Shown piece after piece: positions 43,784 through 53,337 of a stretch of 64,000 nucleotides of DNA (the first letter of the stretch is position 1; every line of letters begins with the position of its first letter). The stretch is from assembly GCA_009746045.1 (NCBI GenBank), contig RPFO01001457.1:1-64000 (forward strand), read 5' to 3'. A program made the translations under genes and the position numbers. Below the pieces are notes generated by a model that was not told the DNA's origin, did not search any database, and saw only the letters and a program-made list of their open reading frames with translations. Origin of the DNA: Mesostigma viride. Its lineage: Eukaryota > Streptophyta > Mesostigmatophyceae > Mesostigmatales > Mesostigmataceae.

Positions 43784-44956
43784 CTCTGGCCCAAGAACCG
43801 CACCCGGCGGCACATCCTGCATCTCGTATCTGGTCCATGAAATCAGGTGGTTGGAAGCCTCCTCCCGTTCGCATAACATGAAGTTCCGAATTCCACACTT
43901 GGGAGCCAGGCAAGTGCCCAACACACAAGCCTTACGCCGGATCGAGCAAACCCCCAACTCCTCGCCCAGGTCATGATCGGGCACCCCTTCCTCGTCGTCC
44001 AGCACCCTCCCATGCATGGGCAGATCCTCAAGTTCGCCCTGAAAAGGCTGAACCTGCGGCCGCGACGACCCCACAGACGACCTCGAACCTCCCCCCTCCC
44101 TCATCCCCTCCACCTCACAAGTAAACTTGTTCACCCACTCTGTCGTGTGAGTGGCTTTGAAAATGGAACATGTGGGCACGGACGACCCCACGTCGAGCTG
44201 GCTACCATGATCGCACGCGTGGCATTCAGGTCCGCACTCGCATCTGGCATGAAAAGTTGCACGAAATTTGGCCAACCCCCCAACCATGGACTGCATGGTA
44301 GTGTGGTGCTGGCATGCGCACAAGTTCCGCATTTTCCACCGCCCCTTGACGCATGCGGGCATATGCTTGCAAAAAGAAGTGTATCCCACATGAACTGTGC
44401 TCTTCTGATTCGTGCGAGGCATTGACATCCCCTCCTCCGTCTCCATAATCACCTGATTTCCCCCCCTCACGCCCTCCTCTCCCTCCCCCCCCCCCTCCCT
44501 ACTGTCCATCCGCCGCGGTGGCTTCAACTCCGGATGGCGGGAAATGAACACTTCGTAAATCTTCGACTTGGAGACAGTATAGTAGCGCGCACCCTCCGAA
44601 AACGCTAGTGTATGTTTGTAATCCTTTCTTGTCCATTCACAATGAACATCCTTCATGTTCGGAGACGCCCGCGTCAAGTTATCATCCCTCCAGCACGCTT
44701 GTATCAGGGCAATGACTTCCGTCGGAAGCTCGTCTTTCCTCCTCCTCCTCTCTGGCGCACTCATCAAAAGGTCGTCCTCCCCTTCTTCCATTCCATCCCT
44801 GTGACCCCGAACAGTTGCGACAAAGCGCCTGTCAATCCCGAACGCGCGCTCCACAATCCTGTCCGGGACGCCCTCCATTGCCTTCGTAACAAGTCCACAC
44901 AAGGCCCACCTAAGCCCACGATTGTCCAAAAACCAAATGTCCTCATTTGAGGACAT

Positions 44957-46642
44957 AGTCCTCGTTTGAGACGGGGGGGGTCAGGGGCGCGGTTTTGGCG
45001 CCAAATTTGGTCCTAGGGTCACTTGGTGGGTTTTGGCGCGAAACTGGGATAGGTACTGAGCGCGCCAAGCCCCTGGGGTCGACAGGGGTCGACCGTACCT
45101 GGAAAATATGAGGCGACGAAAAGTACCTACAATAGCAAGAACATCGCAATGCAATCGAGTGTTTTGTCGAGTGGCGGCTATGGGGTCGTGCCAGTTCCGA
45201 GGCTTGCCTGAATGTTATAGGGCATTATTTTGCCCCGGACGAAGACAGCATTTTAGATCGTCATCTAGTGATTTCGAAGATGCTATTCTTCACGTGCAGT
45301 TGCTTTGTATATGTCGAAAATTTTGTTCATGAACGGATTTTGGCATTGTTGAAGAAAATCTGAGAGCTACGTAGATCGCATGATAGGTCAGTTCGCAGTT
45401 CGATTTTACAATTTCTTTTTCCGCCCAGGCGCTGCGGATATCGCGAGTATGGGTTATGGTACGCTTCTGGGCTTATGGGCGACATGAGGAGAAGAGGGAC
45501 CTGGGCAGTTGCATGCGTCAAAGAGTCTCTATTTTTTCGTCGTGATGTCGCAGTCGCGCCTGGCGAAAACCAGGGCGAGCGCGAGCCATATTTTTCTTTT
45601 GCCGCAAGGCTGGGTGCTTCCCACGCGTCACCGTCCTTTAATATATATTTCTTGAGCTGGCCCGCGCAGCTGGCGGCCTGGGCGCACGTCAAGAGCAAGG
45701 TTCCGACTGTCATTCTCAACCGCATCGTTCTAAGTAAGCGTGTTAAGCGGATTGTAACCTATAACTCTCGCAGACGTGATAATTCCGGTTGCTTTCAATG
45801 CCCAACTTCGTGGTTTTGATTACGTTTATGTCCGGGGAATAACGGAAGTTTGCTGGGCAGTACTTTCTTTTCCCGCTGCGTCACAGAAAAGGTAAACGGC
45901 CTTGCGTTATCAAAACAGCAGCAACTAGAAGTCGCTGTGCTTAATTGCGATGTGGTAGTTTGATTCAACACATATACTGCCTTGTTGCTGAGAAGTTTTT
46001 CAAGGCTTGCTGGTATGTTGCCCATATGTTTCTAATGCTTCAACTCATGTCCAAGTGATCAAGACTGGCTTGGAAACTTGAGCTTTTCATGTTTACATTG
46101 TGCTTGTGTTACAACTTGTGCCTCTTTGCAGTTTATGTTTCATATATAACGTAAGGGCTCAGCATCATGGTTTAGCACCGTGGTGGCAGCCGAGCAGGTC
46201 TACTAACGATCATGGACCTAACCTTGGCGAGTATTTGCTTCATATTTCACTCGTTGGACTGAGCTAGCTTTACACCTGCTGTTTGGCCTGCACCATGGTC
46301 CCTGGTTGCCAGTTACATTTTGCCCCCCCCCCTGGCAGGCTGCAGGGTCTAGGACTGCGAGGGTGTAACATAGACATGTTGTGGGCACCCTGGGTGCATT
46401 TTCAGGGCCATCCATGACCTGGCCATGCCTTCTTTCTTGGCATATTGTTGACTTGAGTGCTATTTGGTCACTCGCGTAGCGACCCCCCTGCATTCATAAA
46501 TCGTAAACAATTATACAATGAGCATATTTCATGGATGTTAAGCATTGCAACTCTTGAACATATCATAAATGAACATGGTTCCATACCGTACCCATGGATG
46601 TGTTGACATGTGTTAGTTATTACAAATGGTATCCATGCTTAA
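44957..46642. mobile_element. 1.69-kb insertion in gene 2, flanked by 22-bp direct repeats
   Basis: The 22 bases at 44935-44956 recur exactly at 46643-46664 (core ATGTCCTCATTTGAGGACAT, nearly self-complementary). Gene 2 coding runs up to one copy and resumes at the other, so the DNA between is an insertion with target duplication. A near copy of half the repeat (GTCCTCGTTTGAG) lies just inside at 44958. No terminal inverted repeats, hairpin tail or protein were recognised. The duplication length suits a target-primed retroposon. Confidence 0.6.
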
Positions 46643-47164
46643 AAATGTCCTCATTTGAGGACATTTTCTTGGTGATTAGACAACGATCCTTCTCAGATGT
46701 TCCCAAGTCGCCAAAAGCCTTCTTGATGGTATCCCGAAGAGATTCCGCCCAACTTTCAGGAAGCCCGTCGTCACAGTTCTTCCTCTTCTTAATGCCGTTG
46801 CTCTCCGCCACCATGGCATTTAGTCTTGAAGCTGCGCAAGACAGAACCTCCGCGCTCATCTCTGGCGTCCTGTGGTTGTTTGCTTTCACGCGTTCCGCCA
46901 TGATAGGAAAGATGTCATTGGCAATTTTGTACCCCTTGTTCTCGATGTACTTGTCGCTCCAGGGACCGCGAAGTGCAGGCTCCCGGTCGTCATTGGACAA
47001 GGGACGCGAACCGTCGGAAACGGCCCCCCGCCCCGATCGCGCCATCAGACTTTGGTCAGACGGCAGCTGATTTTTTTCGCCTCTTAATCCCGCGGCACCG
47101 AAAGCCCTGAGGATGAGTAATGATAAATAATCACCATTAAAGACACGACGAAAACGATGGGCAT

Positions 47165-47760
47165 CAAACAAGAACGACAAGCGTCATTAATAACGCCGGC
47201 CGGCGCAACTGGATACATGTAAACCATACAAAAGTGATTTTATGAAACACATACAGTTTGTCATTAATAACGACGGCCGGCGTAACTCGGGCGCAATTAA
47301 AAACCATTAAGAAGCAACTCAGGATATGCAGGCAGAAATCCTTCAGGTGTAAAAAAGATGTACAAACACACTTTTGGTAATGGGGCCTGATTGCGCAACT
47401 GCAAGATACCATTGGAAACGCCGGCCGGCGCAACTGGATGCATGTACATAAACCATACAAAAGTGATTTGCACAAAACCCCTACAATTTGTCATGAGTAA
47501 CGACGGCCGGCGTAACTCGGTTGCATTTGAAAACCACAAAGAAGCAACTCAGGTAGTGAAGGCGGAAATCCCAGAGGTGATAAAATGTTTACCAACACAA
47601 AATGTTGATAAGCGTGCAAGCTTTTGCAAGTGCGCGCAAGATACCATTGGAAACGCCGGCCGGCGCAACTGGAACACCAAAACAAAAAACTTGATTTGCA
47701 CGAAACCCATTCAGTTCGTCATGGATAACGACGGCCGGCGCAACTTCATGGCACTCACCA
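47165..47760. repeat. Palindrome-bearing ~230-bp tandem repeat upstream of gene 2
   Basis: AACGCCGGCCGGCGCAACT or AACGACGGCCGGCGTAACT occurs at 47192, 47269, 47417, 47499, 47652 and 47727. The copies alternate in pairs about 80 apart, with pairs repeating every 225-235 bp. Intervening sequence is also repeated (AAACCATACAAAAGTGATTT, AAGAAGCAACTCAGG). The motif centre GCCGGCCGGC is self-complementary. It may be a promoter or a transposase-binding array of the gene 2 element. Confidence 0.8.
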
Positions 47761-48779
47761 CTTTCACCAAATGCCATGTCGCCATTATATTGAGGAAAGC
47801 GAAGTATGCCCACTTGAAGCTGTGGTCTGCAGAACATTGACACAAAATATGCATGGTATTTCAAGCAATGAATGCTATGTGTCAGGCATCAATGTCTTTA
47901 TTGTATCCAAATGTGGTTAGGACGGAGGTTTACATTGGTTGCTATTTTAAGACAATGGCGTATAACCAAACATTGCACACACTCAAGAGTGTACTTATGC
48001 TGAACTGGAAAGGAACATTAAACCCCAATAAGGTAGATATTTTTCTTTTACATTTTAATTTTTTATATACTACTTTATATAATATTATATTATATTATAT
48101 TATGCTATATTATGTTATATGAAATAACATTAAAATTAACATAAAATTAAAATTATATATTAATTATAGTATATTATATAATTTATATTATATATTATAT
48201 TCACGATGCTCTGTGTATTAATGAGATATCAGACACACCTACATCACATCGCCTTGATGTTTCCGTTGTATGGGTCCGGTCGGGCGTTGGTAGCTGGTCG
48301 ACAACAATTCTACATTTCCTAAAAAAAAATGCGACCGTGCCTACATTCGAAGGCGCGCTGTGGCTGACCTGAACTATCGGTGAACACCTCGGCGTCACTT
48401 GACCGGCCTAGGTTGACATTTCGGCAGAGTAACGCTGCTTAAAGGATCATTGCGTAGTTCGCGCGATTTGGCTCTTTATATATGTTTTTGGAGACGACGA
48501 GCAAGCATCCGATTGGTCAGCCAATTCCTGTCCAGTCCTCGGACAGTGTCCAATCCGGTGCTTGGGATCCAGAAAACGTGCTCGAGCCTGGCCACTCTGT
48601 CGCGGGCGCCGCGCTAGTGGCGTCGCGCCCAAACCTGACCAGGCCATAGGAAAGGGCGGGGGCGAATGCAAGAATTATTGTTATATCCTGACCTGTCCTG
48701 GGGAAGGTCCGGGGCGAATGCAAGAATTAATATACCTGCGTATGCAACCAACACGGCCGATCCACATACATAATCCGAC
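47761..48779. other. Spacer; AT-rich from about 48055 to 48205
   Basis: No gene was recognised. 48055-48205 is almost pure A/T with TATATTATAT words. 48640-48725 repeats a GGGGCGAATGCAAGAATTA phrase twice. Confidence 0.35.
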
Positions 48780-50040
48780 TGAGCTGGACGGTACGGACCA
48801 AATTTCGGTGCAAATTGAGGCCCAAAAGCTATGTCGGCATGGTGCGCGCACCCCTTGCGGTAGGGGCCATGGCGACTGCCTTTAGACGAAACGTGACAAA
48901 TCTGGCACGCGGAAAGCAGAAATGCTCGATTGTTGGAGAAAATTAGTTACTGATTCTAATTTATGGCGGGATGGTTGCGATCTATAATGTCGCGGGCTTT
49001 TTTTCTTTGCCATCGGCAGGGGGGGTCCGGCCTGAATTTCTGTCGGGATGAATAAAGTATATTGGATGCCTGCCGGGTTGATTGTCGATTGTTGCCAGTT
49101 TTGATGGTCGTAAGGAAAGCTAGTTTAATGATGTTTCTAAAGCCGTAAAAATTCCCGCTGCTATCTTTACCTTTCCCGTCATTTTGCGGTAAGATAACAT
49201 TAGCCCTGCGCGATGCGTACTGCCCAACCACTCCATGAAAGGGTGGACTTTCTTGTGCGCCTGGGCACGAATAAATGCCCGTTATGGTACGTTCTTGTGT
49301 TAAACGTCTTAAGCTTGCGTTTTCCTGCTTTCTTACCTCGTTGAGCGTAAGCTTTTTGCCTTCTTTCCGGCCAGATGCAGCCAGAAAGTTGCGGGTCCTG
49401 GCGCTGCATCGCTGGATTCCTGGGTGTCTTTTAGCTAGTTAATCGTCTGTGACGTGGCTGGCTTTCTGCAGCGCGTGGCCCGCAACCTGTCGGGAAGGTG
49501 TAATGCTTTTATTTCCATGCTTCTCTGAAATTTCTTTTGCTTTATAGACAGTTGTGTTCGAGGAAATTCACGCGGTCTTCCTAAGCAGCGGCATCATTTT
49601 CCCCAGACACTGACGAGCTGGCACCTGTCTCCTAAAGAGAGCGGCTCGTGCTTGTTAGAAAGGAGGCAGTGTGCATTTTGCGGGACACAATGCTTTGGTG
49701 GCACATGCGTCAGGTAGGCTGTTCCAATGGTCTCTTCACCTTTCCCACTGAGTAAATGTTAGCATTTGTCATGCTAACCAGAGCAGCTAGCCACAGGTTG
49801 GCTGGATAAAAAGTCAGCTTATTTTCTCTTTATATACTGCGTGTGTGGTCCTCCACGTGTCCGGCTTGTTGGGCATTTTGGAAGAGGGTTTATAATGTGT
49901 TGTTGGGTGGAACAACTTGGTTGTTGGCACAAAATCACACATTATTAGCCTGAGATAGGCATGACATATGCTGCTCAGGCGTGTCGTCCTACCAGCCTTG
50001 TTGTTAAGGGTAGACTCACAAGGCTGGCTGTGCCGATGGA
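48780..50040. other. Probable diverged relative of the 32531-34825 element
   Basis: GGACGGTACGGACCAAATTTCG near 48789 resembles the inner part of that element's left terminus. GCACCCCTTGCGG..GGCCATGGCGAC (48847-48875) matches its 32628-32660. CTTTCCCGTCATTTTGCGG (49171) and GGGTGGACTTTCTTGTGCGC (49241) match 32961-33050. Order is kept. The right terminus was not found and no protein was recognised. Confidence 0.4.
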
Positions 50041-50044
50041 GGGG

Positions 50045-50550
50045 TGGGGCGTGCTAGCCCCCCCCACACCCACGCATGCATGCTAGCCCACCCCCACACC
50101 CACGCATGCATGCTAGCCCCGGCCCCGGCCCCCCCACACCCACGCATGCATGCTAGCCCCCCCCACACCCACGCATGCATGCTAGCCCACACTCACACCC
50201 ACGCATGCATGCTAGCCCACCCCCACACCCACGCATGCATGCTAGCCCCCCCCACACCCACGCATTCATGCCAGCCCCCCCCACACCCACGCATGCATGA
50301 CAGCCCCCCCACACACCCACGCATGCATGCTAGCCCCCCACACACACCCACGCATGCATGCCAGCCCCCATACACACCCACGCATGCATGCCAGCCCCCC
50401 CCACACTTACGCATGCATGCTAGCCCCCCACACACACCCACGCATGCATGCCAGCCCCCCCACACACCCACGCATGCAGGCTAGCCCCCCCCACACCCAC
50501 GCATGCATGCCAGCCCACCCCCACACCCACGCGTGCATGCCAGCCCACCC
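50045..50550. repeat. ~30-bp minisatellite, about 16 units
   Basis: Units carry CACCCACGCATGCATGC(T/C)AG followed by 6-9 C with CACA. The complement of the 9600-14567 unit aligns to it at about 23 of 30 positions by eye. The Cys/Met/His frames are artefacts. Confidence 0.9.
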
Positions 50551-50824
50551 CTAGCTTGAGCGTGCTTGTAAAGTTTTTGCATGGTTTATTAAAATGAGTG
50601 GAATATGTATTTATTGCATTAAATGTTAATTTTATCATGAATGAAAATGGTCAACATTGCCGAAGTGCCCCTAAATTGCTCAATATTGTGTGCTCAAGAA
50701 TTCAATGAGGATTGTCATCATGGAAACCCGCACAAATTCACGATTCCGGGCATGCATGTGAAAGTATCAAGAACAATTTTCAATTAAGAATGGTATCTCA
50801 TTGTTCCATGAATCAATATGACTC

Positions 50825-51760
50825 CATGTACGTAGACAAGCCATGATGACCCCATGGGAGCCTGAATCCTCATCATTAAATACATAAATGCCACCCATGT
50901 ACGTAGACGGGCCATGATGACACCAATGGAGCCTGAATCCTCATCATTAATTACATAAATGCCAACCATGTACATACACGGGCAATGATGACACCATGGG
51001 AGCCTGAATCCTCATCATTAATTACATAAATGCCAACCATGTACGTAGGCCAGCCATGATGACACTGTGGGAGCCTGAATCCTCATCATTAATTTCATAC
51101 ATGCCAACAACACGTAGACGGGCCATAATGACACCACGGGAGCCTGAATCCTGATCATTTTTTTTTCTTTGACATCCATGTACGTAGGCCAGCCATGATG
51201 ACACCATGGGAGCCTGAATCCTCATCATTTTTTTTCTGAGACATCCATGTACGTAGGCCAGCCATGATGACACCATGGGAGCCTGAATCCTCATCATTAA
51301 ATACATACATGCCATCCATGTACGTAGACAGGCCATGATGACACCATGGGAGCCTGAATCCTCATCATTTACTATTCCTTGACATCCATGTACGTAGACG
51401 GGCCATGATGACACCATGGGAGCCTGAATCCTCATCATTTTTTTTTCTTTGACATCCATGTACATACGTAGGCCAGCCATGATGACACCAATGGAGCCTG
51501 AATCCTCATCATTAATTACATACATGCCATCCATGTACGTAGACAGGCCATGACATCTGACACCATGGGAGCCTGAATCCTCATCATTTACTATTCCTTG
51601 ACATCCATGTACGTAGACGGGCCATGATGACACCATGGGAGCCTGAATCCTCATCATTTTTTTTTCTTTGACATCCATGTACATACGTAGGCCAGCCATG
51701 ATGACACCAATGGAGCCTGAATCCTCATCATTAATTACATACATAAATGCCATGATCATC
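50825..51760. repeat. 70-71-bp satellite, first block
   Basis: About 13 monomers contain GGGAGCCTGAATCCTCATCA with three interchangeable linkers: TTAATTACATAAATGCCAT, TTACTATTCCTTGACAT and T-run-CTTTGACAT. Monomer order matches 53338-54226. MMRIQAP-type frames on the minus strand are artefacts. Confidence 0.95.
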
Positions 51761-51771
51761 AATGACCCCAT

Positions 51772-53333
51772 TGAATTGAATTGAATTGTAACATAACTCC
51801 GTTGGGAGTATATGTAGCACATAGCCCTTGAGAGGGGGCATATGGCCTATCATACATCCTAAGCTACTTCCTGCAAGGGTGGGGATGTAAAGGACCCTTG
51901 CTCTAGGTGCACCAGGGCACTTGCATCCCCATGATCTTCAAGCTATGCCCAGCGAAGGGGGAGCCTGTCATGGGGGGGAAGATCAGCATAGCTATACAAA
52001 AAGGCTAGGGCATGGCGTCTCAGCAGAGAGTTACTCCCTGCATGGGCACAACATAGCTAAATAAAGCTAGGCATCATCTGGAGTGTGGCACATCATAGGC
52101 ACACATGTACATGATTAAATAAAGCGTGTGGCTTAGCTAGGGTAGTGCCTCTAGGAGGCGTACATGTACATGGCCACGGTCTATCTATTCTACACTACTA
52201 CTGCTGTATTCCCCTAAGCTGGGGCGTCTGGAGTCGTTGGGGCCGCGGGGGTCGCCTGCCAGGGCTTGTGGCCGACGTAGATGGCCGCCCCCTTCCAGTA
52301 CACCGGCTGCCCCGCCTTGGTCTGCCGGAGCTGGAGGTAGATGGGCCATAGCTCCCGTCGCCGTTGTTGCTGCGCCAGGGTCAAGTCGTCGTCAAGGGTG
52401 AAGAGAGTCTTCTCGAGCCGCTTGCGGCGTCGGAGAAAAGAAATCTTGTCCGCCGGGGTCTTAAAGGTGAGAAGGAGCGGGGGCGGCCCTGCCTTACCCC
52501 GCGCGCGGGGAAGGCGGTGGGCGACCAGGTCGATCTCACCAGTAAGGCCCATGCGACTAAGAATTTCTCTCTCAAACGCACGTGCAAGCTTCTCGGAATT
52601 CTCACCTTCCTCCATGTCGAGGTTCTTGACAATGACGTTAACTCAGGCTGCGCTTGGCAAGCTCGGCCTCCTCGCGGAGGTCAAGCGTCTGCCGCTGGAG
52701 CTGGGCTGCGACGGCGGAGGTGGTGGAGGTGGTGTGCTGCTTAAGCATGTCCGCCCAGGTCGTGATGGGAGGAGCATCGCCGGCCAGGCCAGCAGAGGCT
52801 GGCTTGGCGGCAATGTCCTTCACCGCCTGGGCGGTGAGGCCCGCGGTGTTCTGCAGGACCTCGATAGCGATGGCATTATCCTTAAGACGTTGGTCAATGT
52901 CGCGGAGCTGGGCGGTGATGGAGTCGGTGGAGGCGGAGGGGGGGGGTGGAGGCGAGGAGGGTGGCGGTGGCGGTGGGGATGGTGGGGAGCTCAGCAGCCA
53001 GCGTGCGACCCACAGCTGCCACATCTGCAGCTAGGGGCGTCACGTGCTGTGAGATGGTTTCTTGGAGGTGGAGGAGGAAGGTGGATTCGGTCAAGGGGGA
53101 GGGGGTCCAGAGGTCCGTGACAGAGCGGTCAAGGATGGAAAAGAGGGCGGCGAGCTGAAGACGGGGGCGAGACCAGCGGGCCAGGTTCTCAGGTCGGTGA
53201 GTAAACCGGCCGTCAGGTCCAGGGCGGAGGCGGTAATGGCTGTGAAGGCGCTGGCACAGGTCGAAAATGGAGGCGTATGACCCATAAAACACGAGCTCCA
53301 GTATCTTGATGGGTGGCATGTCGAAAAAGCCGG
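51772..53333 (-). mobile_element. LINE family III copy 2: ORF1-only, with 11-bp TSD
   Basis: AATGACCCCAT at 51761-51771 and 53334-53344 is the TSD in the satellite. On the minus strand the copy starts, 5'-truncated, at GGCTTTTTCGACATGCC and encodes an ORF1 protein: N-terminal helical part (FYGSYASIFDLCQRLHSHYR), coiled coil (QRLKDNAIAIEVLQNT), RRM-like strands (VIVKNLDMEEGEN and LLLTFKTPADKISFL) and a C-terminal domain (LDDDLTLAQQQRRRELWPIY, KGAAIYVGHKPW). Frames are interrupted near 52960 and 52640. The stop at 52214 is followed by about 400 bp of 3' UTR, hairpin 51791-51815 and a (GAATT)n tail. No RT is present. Confidence 0.85.
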
Positions 53334-53337
53334 AATG

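Larger units (their letters stand above)
41932..47100 (-). pseudogene. DDE-like transposase-family protein, interrupted (gene 2)
   Basis: Paralogue of gene 1 on the minus strand. Segments are about 47100-46643, 44956-43784, 43630-42827 and 42663-41932. The first ends KDRCLITKKMSSNEDI and the second begins MSSNEDIWFLDNRG, because a 1.69-kb insertion duplicated this stretch. Uninterrupted, ESWAESLRDTIKKAF aligns with RSWVARLIALFDDLS of gene 1. Shared motifs are HVGYTSFCKH, CACQHHT, CECGPECHAC, TDYAENYQ, SDNCSMQFKS and GEQHGKGEVDG, and the last segment has AHWWRMDKS and CYCGGACAEERWWDC. Introns 43631-43783 and 42664-42826 occupy the same phase-0 positions as in gene 1. Apart from the insertion the frames are open. 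Start of the first exon is uncertain; an acceptor-like CTCATCCTCAG lies near 47115. Confidence 0.6.

Noticed and set aside
42305-44956. Single uninterrupted 883-residue protein for gene 2
   Set aside because: The reading through 43631-43783 and beyond 42827 covers sequences with good splice signals at the positions where gene 1 also has introns, and the translated segments there have no counterpart in gene 1.
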